Shown piece after piece: positions 1-9,099 of a stretch of DNA of 64,000 nt (position 1 is the stretch's first letter; every line of letters begins with the position of its first letter). Position numbers and translations under genes: made by a program. This DNA comes from Pseudomaricurvus hydrocarbonicus (GTDB lineage Bacteria > Pseudomonadota > Gammaproteobacteria > Pseudomonadales > Cellvibrionaceae), in NCBI RefSeq assembly GCF_011602365.1, contig NZ_JAAONZ010000013.1, positions 62,001 through 126,000 on the forward strand, read 5' to 3'. The notes under the pieces are model-generated. The model did not search any database and was not told the DNA's origin. It was given only the letters and a program-made list of their open reading frames with translations.

Positions 1-1
1 G

Positions 2-358
2 GCTGAGTGGGGCACACAGTCCGAGGAGTTGCTGACGGCAAGCTCGTCCGGAGCCACCACCGCTCGGGCTGCGGTCATCATGCATGAGGTGGATCAGGAA
101 ATTCGCAAGGCAAGCGGTGGCAAAGCGAGTATTGACGATGTGGCGACGGCACTGGCCAAGCAGCGAGGAACGGTGACTGTAAAAGAGTTTGTGAGCCTGG
201 CGGAGAAAACTGCCGGTCGGTCGCTGCAATCCCTGCAATCGGTTAAAGATCAGCTGGCTGAAGAAAAGCCATTGGCTAAAGAGCAACGGGAGGCAAAGCC
301 ACCGGCCCAAGAAGGGACAAAAAAAGCCGTGAAAAGGGAGGCGAAAGACAAGGACTGA
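2..358 (+). CDS. C-terminal fragment of an M61/M1-like metallopeptidase-related protein
   Basis: This is the 3' end of a gene whose start lies left of the window; the reading frame is open from base 2. The visible part contains a segment of the type EIRKASGGKASIDDV, which resembles the helical C-terminal region of M61 (glycyl aminopeptidase-like) and M1-like peptidases, where a similar 'SGG-x-SLDDV' stretch occurs. The zinc-binding motif would be upstream and is not visible, so activity cannot be judged. The last 35 or so residues are a lysine- and glutamate-rich, low-complexity tail that is probably disordered. The family call rests on one motif and could be wrong; that the frame is coding is more certain. 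Confidence 0.5.
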   Translation, partial: AEWGTQSEELLTASSSGATTARAAVIMHEVDQEIRKASGGKASIDDVATALAKQRGTVTVKEFVSLAEKTAGRSLQSLQSVKDQLAEEKPLAKEQREAKPPAQEGTKKAVKREAKDKD

Positions 359-472
359 TGGTCGCTTGAGGGTTTTATTGGGCTGCCGGCAAGGTCGCGA
401 GGTCAGCCGGTCTGCTATTTAATGATATGACATTATCGCGGGCTGAAGCCATTGCCTGGGGCCAAAGGTTCG

Positions 473-955
473 TCAAGCTCGAAGTGACTGCAATTCCTGC
501 CATACGGCATCGGCTTCCAGCACACTCATTTTTCCCCAGCAGCGGTGCATGTACTGGCGGCACATCTCTACCAGGGTATCGCGCTCACTCCGCTGCCACT
601 GATGAAAACACCAGGGCTCGGTCACGGGCAGCTCTTCGTTACTGGCCTGATTGTAGTGGGCGGTGAGCTGCTGGCCATTTTCCAGCTCGATGTTGAGAGC
701 GGCCATGCCGTATTCATCCCCTTCGTAGAAAGCCATGCGTGCCAGCGCTTCGCTATTGGGGGACAGCAGAACTTCACCCTGCACCAGACCGCCGGGCTGG
801 GGTACCAGTATCGGAAAGGTTTCACCGGGGTAGGTCAGGGTTCTGTGGTCGCGGGCAACGGCCGGTCGCACCTGGCCGGGAGAGACGGTATCTGCGAATA
901 CGTGACGCCGGATTTCGGTGTCCATTAGCGAGCCGTAAAGAAAGATTGCCTGCAC
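473..955 (-). CDS. Gamma-glutamylcyclotransferase-like (AIG2/GGCT fold) protein
   Basis: A 160-residue protein starting MQAIFLYGSLMD. The early 'YGSL' motif is the signature loop of the GGCT/AIG2 fold, which binds gamma-glutamyl substrates. The central part, with 'GLVQGEVLL' and 'FYEGDEYG', follows the family pattern in which a glutamate serves as the catalytic acid/base. Known members cyclise gamma-glutamyl amino acids or amines to 5-oxoproline, but many bacterial ones are uncharacterised, so the substrate here is open. The gene converges on the peptidase fragment to its left and is a single transcription unit. A cytoplasmic location is inferred because no signal peptide is visible. Confidence 0.75.
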   Translation of the reverse strand: MQAIFLYGSLMDTEIRRHVFADTVSPGQVRPAVARDHRTLTYPGETFPILVPQPGGLVQGEVLLSPNSEALARMAFYEGDEYGMAALNIELENGQQLTAHYNQASNEELPVTEPWCFHQWQRSERDTLVEMCRQYMHRCWGKMSVLEADAVWQELQSLRA

Positions 956-1443
956 GGTGAGATCCTGTGAGGGGAAAATCGGAGGGGCATTATAGGGAAG
1001 TTGACCGAGATGTGAATGGTTAATTTCTGCCGCTGGCGATGGGGCTGATGACGCCGCGGTGGCTGTTCACATTGCGCTGGCCTGTGGTGAAGTTTTCAGT
1101 GACAGAATGTGGCTCAAGGCTGGTACTATCTGCATCAGCCGGTCGTTGGGCCGTGTCACGGCGTGGCCGGTGGAGTCGTCTATAATCACATTTATTCGGA
1201 CAGGGAAAGCTGATTTCAAGACCATGTGACTGACCCATTAGCGCTCGAGGGATAAGCCTTGTTGTGATGCTCTTTATCTCCATATCTCCATATCTCCATC
1301 TCCCGACCGGTCAGAGGGCGGCTGGGAGGAGACGGACGGAGCGTGCCGTTGGCTGAGACTTCCGTCTGATGCATTAACTGGGTCAAATGGTCGAGTGCGG
1401 CTATATTTGAGTCGTTTGGTTGAAATGTACTGGGAAGGAATGC
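956..1443. other. Spacer upstream of tamA
   Basis: About 490 bases with no convincing gene. It holds a TATAAT hexamer at 1181-1186 without a good -35 match at the usual distance, and an 8-base unit (TATCTCCA) repeated three times at 1275-1298. The short frames here look like chance. Confidence 0.5.
1275..1298. repeat. Tandem octamer, 3 copies
   Basis: TATCTCCA is repeated three times without interruption in the leader region of tamA. It is one of many short-period tandem repeats in the spacers of this window. Confidence 0.85.
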
Positions 1444-3150
1444 ATGGGTCGCGCCACGTTAGGGTTGTTTTTAGTGTGCTTTGCTGTCGCGGCAGCAGCG
1501 AAACTCGAGGTAAAAATCGAACCTTCCCACAAAGAGGTGAAAGAGAACATTCAGGCCTTTGTCGGGGCCGTGGAGCCAGCCAATCAAGCTGAGCTGACAC
1601 GGCTTGCAAAACACGTTGATGAGCAAGCCAGCCGGGCCGCACAGGCGCTCGGCTATTATCACTCGACGAATCACATCGAATTTGCCGGTACGGATGACAA
1701 GCCGGTGATCAAGCTTAAAGTCGTTCTCGGGCCTCCGGTTACCTTGCGACACGTCAATATCGAGATCGACGGTCCCGGCCAGGGCACTGACGCGTTTACC
1801 CTGCCTGAAACCACTCAGCTAGCCACCGGGATGATATTAAATCACGGCACTTACGAAGACCTCAAAACCCTGATTCAGCACCAGGCGTTAGCGTATGGCT
1901 ATTTCTCCGGCACCTTCTTGCAAAAGCAATTGTTGGTCGATGTGGAGCACAACAAAGCCGACATTAACCTTACATACCAAACAGGGCCAAGGTATCGACT
2001 GGGTGAGGTAGCCTTCACTGACACCGTGTTTAATGCCGATTTGTTAAACAGCCTGGTGCCGTTCAAGAGCGGGGATTTCTACACCTCCGACCGGATTGCT
2101 GCCTTTAACCGAGCCCTGCTGGCCAGCGGGTATTTCATGAGCGTCAAGGTAACCCCGCAACCGGATCTGGCGGTGGATAATGTCATTCCCATACAGGTGG
2201 CTCTGGTCGAGCGTGACCCTCACTCTCTGGGGTTTGGCGGTGGCTATTCCACCGATGTGGGCCCTCGTGCGAAAGCCACCTGGGACCAGCATTGGCTGAA
2301 TGCGGAGGGCGACAGTCGCGGTGCGGCCATGGAACTTTCCACTGTGCGGCAACAGCTCAGTACCTATTACAAGACGCTTCTGGAGAAATCCTATGCCGAT
2401 GATCTGCGTTATTTTGCCGGCTTGCAGTTCGAAGACATTGATGAAATTGAAACGGAAAGTGTGGTGGTGGGGGCAGAGCTGTACAAGCGCCTGGAGAGCA
2501 ACTGGGAGCGAACCTACGGACTGCGTCTGGAGCATGACGTGTTTTCACTGGGGCAGGCATCCGGGGAAACGACTCTGCTCATTCCGAGTCTGGCTTTCCA
2601 TCGCGTCCACACATCCAGTCAGATTGACCCGGCCTGGGGGTACCGCATGCTGGTGGAGTTCGAGGGCGCCAAGGAGGACATCATTTCGTCGGTGGATTTT
2701 GCCAGTGTCACCTCCCAGATCAAGGGCCTCTATACCTTCTTTGGCAGGCACCGGGTGTTGGGCCGCTTGAGCCTGGGGGTGGTGGCGACCAACAGCTTTG
2801 AAGACATCCCGCCATCGCATCGTTATTTTGCCGGTGGCGATCAGAGTGTGCGGGGCTACGACTATCAGCAGTTATCGCCACGTGACAGTGACGGAGAAAA
2901 TATAGGTGGTCGCTATCTGCTCGCCGGCAGCCTGGAGTATCAATATCAATTCCTGGATAAATGGCGTGTGGCCGGCTTTATGGACCATGGTAACGCCGTG
3001 AACTCCCTCAATGACCCCTTGAAAACCAGTGTCGGGCTGGGCTTGCGCTGGGTCTCGCCGATTGGCTCAATCCGTATTGATGTCGCCAGGTCCCTGTCAG
3101 ACCCGGACGAGGGTTTTCGCATTCATTTTTCCATGGGGCCCGAGCTTTAA
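1444..3150 (+). CDS. tamA: Outer-membrane assembly protein TamA (Omp85 family)
   Basis: TamA is the outer-membrane half of the translocation and assembly module that inserts autotransporters and other beta-barrels and helps lipid transport. The 568-residue product has a signal peptide (about residues 1-19, ending AVAAAA), POTRA-type domains to about residue 260, then a 16-strand barrel. The 'VRGYDY' motif at about residue 469 is the lid-lock motif of the Omp85 family. An upstream TTG at 1420 is in frame, but the ATG at 1444 has AAGGAA just before it and yields a clean signal peptide, so I chose it. The stop codon overlaps the tamB start as TAATG, which implies co-transcription and translational coupling. 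Confidence 0.93.
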   Translation: MGRATLGLFLVCFAVAAAAKLEVKIEPSHKEVKENIQAFVGAVEPANQAELTRLAKHVDEQASRAAQALGYYHSTNHIEFAGTDDKPVIKLKVVLGPPVTLRHVNIEIDGPGQGTDAFTLPETTQLATGMILNHGTYEDLKTLIQHQALAYGYFSGTFLQKQLLVDVEHNKADINLTYQTGPRYRLGEVAFTDTVFNADLLNSLVPFKSGDFYTSDRIAAFNRALLASGYFMSVKVTPQPDLAVDNVIPIQVALVERDPHSLGFGGGYSTDVGPRAKATWDQHWLNAEGDSRGAAMELSTVRQQLSTYYKTLLEKSYADDLRYFAGLQFEDIDEIETESVVVGAELYKRLESNWERTYGLRLEHDVFSLGQASGETTLLIPSLAFHRVHTSSQIDPAWGYRMLVEFEGAKEDIISSVDFASVTSQIKGLYTFFGRHRVLGRLSLGVVATNSFEDIPPSHRYFAGGDQSVRGYDYQQLSPRDSDGENIGGRYLLAGSLEYQYQFLDKWRVAGFMDHGNAVNSLNDPLKTSVGLGLRWVSPIGSIRIDVARSLSDPDEGFRIHFSMGPEL

Positions 3151-6100
3151 TGGCCTTTCGGTTTCAGGAGCGACTGGGGTTTCCGTTAAAGGGACGTCCT
3201 TTTGCTGAGCGCCCCTTTCCGGTAAGGGCCCTGCTGATCCTGATTGTGGTGTTGATTCTGATTCCGGTGAGCGTGATTGGCGTGCTGGGCAGTGAATCGG
3301 TTAACCGTTGGGCGTTTGCCAAGATCGATGAGGGGCTGGCAAATCTGGAGCTGGATTTTGAGCGTGGCACACTGTGGCGGGGCTGGCACTTTGGTCGGAT
3401 CGTCTGGAAAAGTGACACGCTGGACGTGCGAGTCGATCGGCTGGAGATGGACTGGTCCCTGTCCTGTCTGTTGAGCCGGCGCCTGTGCGTGGACCGCCTG
3501 TACAGTCACAACATCACTGTGATTGCGACGCCGGACGCAGAGGTGGATCCGCAACCGTTGACCTTGCCGGATCTGCGGTTGCCGCTGGGGCTTCAGATGG
3601 GCGACGTGCAGGTGGATGAAATCTCCCTCGATGGCGAAACGGTGCTGTTGAGTGAGCTGACGCTGAAAACGGACAGTCCCTATGTGGCGCTGGGCAGCGA
3701 CAAGGGGCGGGTGTATATCCGCGAGTTCTCCGGTCGGGGAGCGGATGTGAGCTGGCATCTGCAGGGCGACATTCGTACACAGGGCGATTGGCCATTGCAC
3801 ATGACCGGGCAGGTGCAATTACCGGCAGTGGACGAACGGGACTGGTCTCTGGACATTGAGGTGGGTGGCAGTGTGGAGCTGCTGGTGCTGGATGTGGCCA
3901 GTCGCGGCTACTTGCAGGGGCGCTTGACGGGCAGGGTGGCGCCTCTGGACAAGGGAATACCGGCGAGTCTGGCCTGGCAAGGCGACAGCTTTCTTGCGTT
4001 GAACAGTCTGCCGGAAAGTTTGACCCTCAGACAATGGACGCTGTCAGCCGAAGGCAATCTGGACGAAGGTTTCGCGGTCCGGGCCCATTCGGACATCCGA
4101 TTGGATGCAGCACGGTTGGATACGGCACAAAGAACACCAGGTCAAAGCGCTGGCGAGCGTGCCTTGCTGGAACTGGAGGGGGTGGTTAGCCCTGCCGGGG
4201 CTAAAGATGTCCGCCTGTTGCTGAGCATGGCTAACGCCAGGGACCAAAACCTTCAAGTCACGGGGCATTTTAACTGGCAGGACCCCTGGCAGGCGGAGGC
4301 GGTTTTGACGCTGGACAAGTTTCCCTGGCAGAGGCTCTACCCGGTGGACACCGGGACCATCAACCTTGAGACCCTGGATGCCACTGTGCGGCTGCAAGAT
4401 ACCCAGCTGATCGCTGATCTGAGTGCCACGGTCGATGGCGTGGCTGGCCAGCAGGTCGACCTGCTGGCCCATGTACAAGGGGATGAAACCGCCCTGCGGT
4501 TAAGCCCCTTGAGCGTGGTTACTGACGCGGGCAGCGCCAGCGGTGAGGTGCTGTTAGGGTTGGCGTCCGGGGTGGAATGGGATGGACAGTTCGAGCTGCA
4601 AGATCTCAACCCGGGTATTTTCATTGAGTCGTTACCGGGTCGCTTGAGTGGCCAGGTGGTGAGTCAGGGGCGTCTGCACGACGATAACCTGGAGTTGCAG
4701 GGGCAGTGGAACATCACCGGGGAGCTGCGTCAGGCGCCTCTGGCGATCAGTGGCCGGCTGACGAAAACGGCTGAAAGCTGGGCATTGATGGATCTGCTTG
4801 CCCGGCAAGGGGAAAACCGGGTCGTGGGCCAGGGCCAGTGGGGGCCGAAGGTTGCGGGGACATTGGAGCTGGAGCTGGCTGATCTGACCTCCTTGTGGCC
4901 GGGGTTGACCGGCAACGGCCACGGACAAGTGACGTTGAGCGGATCCGCTAACACCCCGGGGGTTGCGCTGCAGTTGTCCGGTGCAAAGCTCGGTTATAAC
5001 AAACTGTTGGTGCAACGGCTGGCGGTGTCGGGCAACGTCGATTTCAGTGAGGCTATGCCGGGCCAGTTAAAGCTGACTGCAGAGGGGGTGCACAATGATC
5101 GGACCGTGTTGGGCAATCTGCGGGTCGATGCCTCCGGCGACCGGGCCAAACATCAGTTGCAACTGGACGTGACCGAAGGCCTGGTTGGGGGGCATGCACG
5201 ATTGACCGGTAATCTCCGTGACGACCAGTGGCTGGCACAGCTTGGCGATGGCCGGATCCTTTGGGGTGAGCAGCTATGGCAGATGGAGCAGCCGGCGTCG
5301 CTGCGTTATCAGCGGGCGGCCGGAGAGCTGCAATTGGGTAGCCACTGCTGGTTGCAGGCCGCTGCCAGGCTTTGCTTTAACAATACCCAGACGTTGTTGC
5401 CTGGGCGCCACATCAATGCCCAGCTCAGCCATTTTGATCTGAAGTCCTTGTCCCAGGGGCACAGCGCGCAATGGCTGCCCGAGGGCGTTAGCTGGGATGC
5501 CCTGGTCAACGCCACGCTCCTGATGGAGCAGAAAGCTGGTGCTCAGCCAGAGGCCGAGATCCACGTCACCAGCTCAGAGGGGGTGCTACGGGTGAAGGAG
5601 GCGGGCCGGGCTCATAATTTCCCCTATCAATTGATGGATTTCAGCGCCCGGCTGAAAGCACAGCAAGCCCAGGCCCGCTTGCAGGTGAGCAGTGATGTGA
5701 TAGGCGTGCTGGACATTAACGCGACGATCAGCGATCCCGGCGGAGAACAGGTTGTGTCCGGGAATTACCTGGTTGATCACTTTAAACTGGATTTTTTGCA
5801 GGCTTTCCTGCCTGCGAAAACACGCTTTGAGGGTGAGCTAAACGGTCAGGGATCCATCAGCGGCCGGTTGCTCGACCCGGTGGTTGAGGGCCAACTGAAC
5901 CTGACCGACGGCCATCTCAGTGGCCCCAATTTGCCGGTCAGTATGGATACCCTGTCCGCGACCCTGGCAATAGCCGGTGACAGCGCCCAGGTTGATGGCC
6001 AATGGACTTCTGGCACAGCGGGAGTGGGGCGGATCAAGGGGCAGCTGGGGTGGGCACCCTGGGAGCTGGAGCTGACGATTCAAGGTGACGCCTTGCCGGC

Positions 6101-6998
6101 GACATATCCGCCTTACGCTCAGCTGATGATCAACCCGGACCTGAGCTTGACGCTGCAAGACAATAAACTTCGTATAGCCGGTAGTCTGGCGGTCCCGGAA
6201 GGGGATATTACCGTGCGCGAGTTGCAGCCGGAGGCGGTGCAAATATCGCCGGATACGGTCATTGTGGGGCAGGAATCCGCTAACCAAACCCCCTCCCTGG
6301 GTATTACTGCCCGAGTGAAATTGATTGTGGGCGATCAGGTTTACCTCTCGGCGTTTGGCCTGAGTGGTCGTTTGAAGGGGCAGCTGGACGTCCGTGAAAA
6401 TATGACCGCCAACGGCGATCTCAGAATACTGGGCGGGCGTTTCAAGCGTTTCGGGCAGGACCTGAAGCTGCGGCGTGCCATCCTGCTGTTTTCCGGCCCC
6501 ATCACTAAACCCTATTTGAACGTGGAAGCGGTCCGCGAGGTGGATGAGGTCGTGGCGGGGTTGCGCCTGACCGGCAGTGCTCTGAACCCGGTGTCTGAAG
6601 TCTTCTCCGAGCCCTCAATGTCACAGCAGCAGGCGCTGTCATACCTGGTTCTGGGGCGTCCTTTGAGTCAAGGGGACGGTGATAGCGGAGAGGACAGTAA
6701 TTTAATGGGACAGGCCGCTCTGGCTTTGGGGGTGGCGGGCAGTGCCCCGATCACCAAGAAAATTGCGGCGTCGCTGGGGTTAAAGCATTTTGAGCTGGAA
6801 ACGGAAGGTGTCGGAGATGAGACGCAGGTGGTGGCCAGTGGAAACATTACTGACAAGCTGAGTTTGCGTTATGGCGTGGGGGTGTTTGAGCCGACCAACC
6901 TGATTGCCGTGCGTTACGAGATCTCCCGCCGTCTGTATATTGAAGCCATCAGTGGCTTTGCCAGTTCGCTGGACTTTTTTTATCGAGTGGACTTTTAA
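3150..6998 (+). CDS. tamB: Translocation and assembly module subunit TamB
   Basis: TamB is the inner-membrane-anchored AsmA-like partner of TamA that spans the periplasm as a beta-taco groove. The 1282-residue product has one N-terminal membrane segment (about residues 28-46, rich in Ile, Leu and Val). A long repetitive beta-strand region follows, and the C-terminal DUF490/TamB domain covers roughly the last 330 residues, ending in aromatic 'FFYRVDF', as expected for a segment that docks on a barrel. Length and position directly after tamA are typical. The start overlaps the tamA stop by one base. No internal break is seen. Confidence 0.93.
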   Translation: MAFRFQERLGFPLKGRPFAERPFPVRALLILIVVLILIPVSVIGVLGSESVNRWAFAKIDEGLANLELDFERGTLWRGWHFGRIVWKSDTLDVRVDRLEMDWSLSCLLSRRLCVDRLYSHNITVIATPDAEVDPQPLTLPDLRLPLGLQMGDVQVDEISLDGETVLLSELTLKTDSPYVALGSDKGRVYIREFSGRGADVSWHLQGDIRTQGDWPLHMTGQVQLPAVDERDWSLDIEVGGSVELLVLDVASRGYLQGRLTGRVAPLDKGIPASLAWQGDSFLALNSLPESLTLRQWTLSAEGNLDEGFAVRAHSDIRLDAARLDTAQRTPGQSAGERALLELEGVVSPAGAKDVRLLLSMANARDQNLQVTGHFNWQDPWQAEAVLTLDKFPWQRLYPVDTGTINLETLDATVRLQDTQLIADLSATVDGVAGQQVDLLAHVQGDETALRLSPLSVVTDAGSASGEVLLGLASGVEWDGQFELQDLNPGIFIESLPGRLSGQVVSQGRLHDDNLELQGQWNITGELRQAPLAISGRLTKTAESWALMDLLARQGENRVVGQGQWGPKVAGTLELELADLTSLWPGLTGNGHGQVTLSGSANTPGVALQLSGAKLGYNKLLVQRLAVSGNVDFSEAMPGQLKLTAEGVHNDRTVLGNLRVDASGDRAKHQLQLDVTEGLVGGHARLTGNLRDDQWLAQLGDGRILWGEQLWQMEQPASLRYQRAAGELQLGSHCWLQAAARLCFNNTQTLLPGRHINAQLSHFDLKSLSQGHSAQWLPEGVSWDALVNATLLMEQKAGAQPEAEIHVTSSEGVLRVKEAGRAHNFPYQLMDFSARLKAQQAQARLQVSSDVIGVLDINATISDPGGEQVVSGNYLVDHFKLDFLQAFLPAKTRFEGELNGQGSISGRLLDPVVEGQLNLTDGHLSGPNLPVSMDTLSATLAIAGDSAQVDGQWTSGTAGVGRIKGQLGWAPWELELTIQGDALPATYPPYAQLMINPDLSLTLQDNKLRIAGSLAVPEGDITVRELQPEAVQISPDTVIVGQESANQTPSLGITARVKLIVGDQVYLSAFGLSGRLKGQLDVRENMTANGDLRILGGRFKRFGQDLKLRRAILLFSGPITKPYLNVEAVREVDEVVAGLRLTGSALNPVSEVFSEPSMSQQQALSYLVLGRPLSQGDGDSGEDSNLMGQAALALGVAGSAPITKKIAASLGLKHFELETEGVGDETQVVASGNITDKLSLRYGVGVFEPTNLIAVRYEISRRLYIEAISGFASSLDFFYRVDF

Positions 6999-7056
6999 AA
7001 CTGCCTGTAAAAGCTTCAGCAGCGCTCTATGGCGAGTACATCGCCCGTCGGTATAA

Positions 7057-7085
7057 TTTACACCCAACGGTAGCCTTGGTATGAT
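7057..7085 (+). promoter_or_regulatory. Likely sigma-70 promoter for the riboswitch-ribH transcript
   Basis: TTTACA (7057-7062), a 17-base spacer and TATGAT (7080-7085) each match five of six consensus positions. Transcription would start near 7092, just before the RFN element at about 7108. A second TATAAT at 7052-7057 has no good -35. Confidence 0.6.
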
Positions 7086-7107
7086 TCGCACCCCGATTGC
7101 CAGCAGT

Positions 7108-7292
7108 CGGGATCTCAGGGCGGGGTGGAAGTCCCCACCGGCGGTAATCGCAACGATGGTTGAACCCTATCGGGTTGTATCTGCATCGATGTGTAGCCCG
7201 CGGGCGCCTGTCTGAGCCGTTGGGCTTCGGACAGGGACAGCAGACTCGGTGTGATTCCGGGGCCGACGGTTAGAGTCCGGTTATGAGAGAAA
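7108..7292 (+). ncRNA. FMN riboswitch (RFN element)
   Basis: The conserved blocks of the RFN aptamer appear in order: 'TCTCAGGGCGGGGTG' followed by 'CCCCACCGGCGGTAAT', then a variable arm. Next come 'AGCCCGCGGGCGCC', 'GACAGCAGACTCGGTG', 'ATTCCGGGGCCGACGG' and 'TAGAGTCCGG', closing with 'ATGAGAGAAAGG'. These are the known FMN-binding junction elements. FMN binding is expected to repress the lumazine synthase gene about 95 bases downstream. The exact ends are approximate. Confidence 0.95.
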
Positions 7293-7322
7293 GGTCTACA
7301 GCCAATCTGTCTGTCTCCCGTT

Positions 7323-7381
7323 AGGTGAGATGACAGTGTCTCGGCACCTTATCGCCCCTTATACGATTTGAGACAAGGGCG
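7323..7381 (+). promoter_or_regulatory. Probable translational expression platform of the FMN riboswitch
   Basis: Two pairings here exclude each other. AGGTG (7323-7327) can pair with CACCT (7345-7349), with an inner AGA/TCT. Alternatively TGTCTC (7337-7342) pairs with GAGACA (7370-7375), and CGCCC (7353-7357) pairs with GGGCG (7377-7381). The second state would bury the AAGGG ribosome-binding site (7375-7379) in front of the ATG at 7388. No U-tract follows, so control of translation fits better than termination. The complementarity is seen; its function is inferred. Confidence 0.55.
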
Positions 7382-7387
7382 TTATTT

Positions 7388-7876
7388 ATGACTTCATTCG
7401 ACACACTTAAAAAAACTCAATCCAAGCCTTCGCGCATTGCCGTAGTACAGGCGAGCTGGCATCGCGACATAGTTGATCGTTGCGTTCAATCGTTTATTTC
7501 CGAAATTACCCAACTGACTGACAATACTGTTGAAGTCTTTGAAGTCCCGGGGGCTTACGAAATTCCCCTGCAAGCCAAGTTGTTGGCCAATAGTGGTCAG
7601 TATTCAGCGGTGGTTGGCGCTGGTTTAGTGGTAGACGGCGGCATTTACCGACACGACTTTGTTGCTCAGGCGGTTGTTTCCGGGATGATGCAAGTGCAAC
7701 TGGAAACCCTGGTGCCGGTCTTTTCCGTGGTGTTAACACCGCATCAATTTCAGGAAACCGATGATCATCGCAACTTTTTCAGTGAGCATTTTGTCAAAAA
7801 AGGCGCTGAGGCAGCGCATTCCTGCGCAGCAACCCTCAGCCTGATGGAAACCCTTCCCGCTGCTGCGGCCAGTTAA
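7388..7876 (+). CDS. ribH: 6,7-dimethyl-8-ribityllumazine synthase, RibH2 type
   Basis: Catalyses the penultimate step of riboflavin synthesis, joining 5-amino-6-ribitylaminouracil with dihydroxybutanone phosphate. The 162-residue product has the family's early 'FEVPGAYEIP' loop. Its 'GGIYRHDFVA' region, with the catalytic histidine, and 'VLTPHQF' resemble the RibH2 (type II) synthases of Brucella and Mesorhizobium more than the E. coli enzyme, which has 'GATPHF'. The gene stands alone behind an FMN riboswitch, with no other rib gene in the window. This suggests a flavin-regulated second copy, with the housekeeping ribH probably elsewhere (inference). Confidence 0.88.
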   Translation: MTSFDTLKKTQSKPSRIAVVQASWHRDIVDRCVQSFISEITQLTDNTVEVFEVPGAYEIPLQAKLLANSGQYSAVVGAGLVVDGGIYRHDFVAQAVVSGMMQVQLETLVPVFSVVLTPHQFQETDDHRNFFSEHFVKKGAEAAHSCAATLSLMETLPAAAAS

Positions 7877-8190
7877 ACCGCGGCTCAACAGGTGCGCCCG
7901 GCGTTCGGTATCCACCGAATTTTGGGCGTGTCATCACGCTAATAAAGTCTTCTTTCGCTCTTTGTTTTGATAGCCTTGAAAACGTAGGCGGGCTTATTCC
8001 TGTCCGTTTGTACCCCAACTGCAGTACCTCCCAACAGCTTGACCGTCGGCTAAGTTTCTTTCTTGAGTGTTGCGGCTGGGGTTGGGGATTGGATACGGCC
8101 ATTGATGCCTCGCACGCTGCGTCGGGCAGCATCGTGGAAGTGAGGTCACAGCAAATCAGGTTTTCATAACAAACAGCCAGGAGAGAGACG
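7877..8190. other. Spacer, nothing recognised
   Basis: About 310 bases between ribH and the reductase gene. No clear terminator, promoter pair or repeat was found. GGAGAGAGA at 8180-8188 is the ribosome-binding site of the next gene. Confidence 0.5.
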
Positions 8191-8973
8191 ATGTTTGAAC
8201 AGCTATTTTCGATGCAGGGCAAAGTGTGCGTGATCACCGGAGGTTCCCGCGGGTTGGGTTCCTACATGGCGCAAGGCTTTTTAGAGGCGGGTGCAAAGCG
8301 GGTCTATATTACCGCCCGTAAAGTAGAGGCCTGTATTGAGGCTGCACAAGCACTGAGTCAGTATGGTGAATGTGTTGCGTTACCCGGCGATGTAGCCACC
8401 GCAGAGGGCATCAGCGCCTTGGTGCAGGCTTTGAACGAACGCGAGTCACACATTGATGTGCTGGTGAACAACGCCGGTGCCGGCTGGGGCGCGCCGTTTG
8501 GTCAGGTGCCGGAAAAGGGCTGGGACAAGGTGATGGATGTGAATGTAAAAAGTCCGTTTTTTCTCACTCAGGCTTTGGCTCCCATGCTGAAAAAGAACGC
8601 ATCGCCAGAGCAGAATGCCTGCATTATCAATATCGGTTCCATTGCCGGCATGGTGGGCAGTGCGCTGGATAATTTCAGTTACGCGACGTCGAAAGCGGCA
8701 ATACATCAGTTGACGCGAGTGCTGGCAACGGAGCTGGCAGGTGATCATGTCCGAGTCAATGCCATCGCCCCCGGCCGGTTCTATTCCAAGATGACCGAGT
8801 TTTTGAGTGCTGACCAAGAAGCCTTTGAGCAAGACCGGCAAGGAATTCCCATGCACCGTTGGGGCGAGCCTAAAGACATTGCCGGTGTCGCTATTATGTT
8901 GGCGAGTCAGGCCGGGGGGTTCATTACCGGGCAAATTATTGCTGTGGATGGCGGTACCAGCCTGATTCATTAA
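8191..8973 (+). CDS. SDR-family reductase, RhlG-like
   Basis: A 260-residue classical short-chain dehydrogenase. The cofactor motif TGGSRGLG lies at residues 17-24, NNAG at 93-96, and the catalytic Tyr164 and Lys168 in 'YATSKAA'. 'IAPGRFYSKMT' and 'GQIIAVDGG' near the end are typical. The overall pattern, including the MF-x-x-L start, closely recalls Pseudomonas RhlG, an NADPH-dependent beta-ketoacyl reductase, so a 3-oxoacyl substrate is plausible but unproven. A basic residue (Arg21) after the glycine motif favours NADPH. A strong GGAGAGAGA site precedes the ATG. It appears monocistronic, and the product is likely cytoplasmic. Confidence 0.85.
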   Translation: MFEQLFSMQGKVCVITGGSRGLGSYMAQGFLEAGAKRVYITARKVEACIEAAQALSQYGECVALPGDVATAEGISALVQALNERESHIDVLVNNAGAGWGAPFGQVPEKGWDKVMDVNVKSPFFLTQALAPMLKKNASPEQNACIINIGSIAGMVGSALDNFSYATSKAAIHQLTRVLATELAGDHVRVNAIAPGRFYSKMTEFLSADQEAFEQDRQGIPMHRWGEPKDIAGVAIMLASQAGGFITGQIIAVDGGTSLIH

Positions 8974-9099
8974 TCGTTGCCATTTTCATGCCCTGAGCGG
9001 TTAGGCTTACACTCATGACTCTATGGCGCTCGTGCTTCGTGCCTCTCAATGTGCTATCAAGAGGTTATACTGAAGCGTCGGGCAAGGAGGATGAGGGGC

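Noticed and set aside
1181-1186. TATAAT as the tamA promoter
   Set aside because: No acceptable -35 at 16-18 bases, and the distance to the start is about 260 bases; too weak to list as a promoter.
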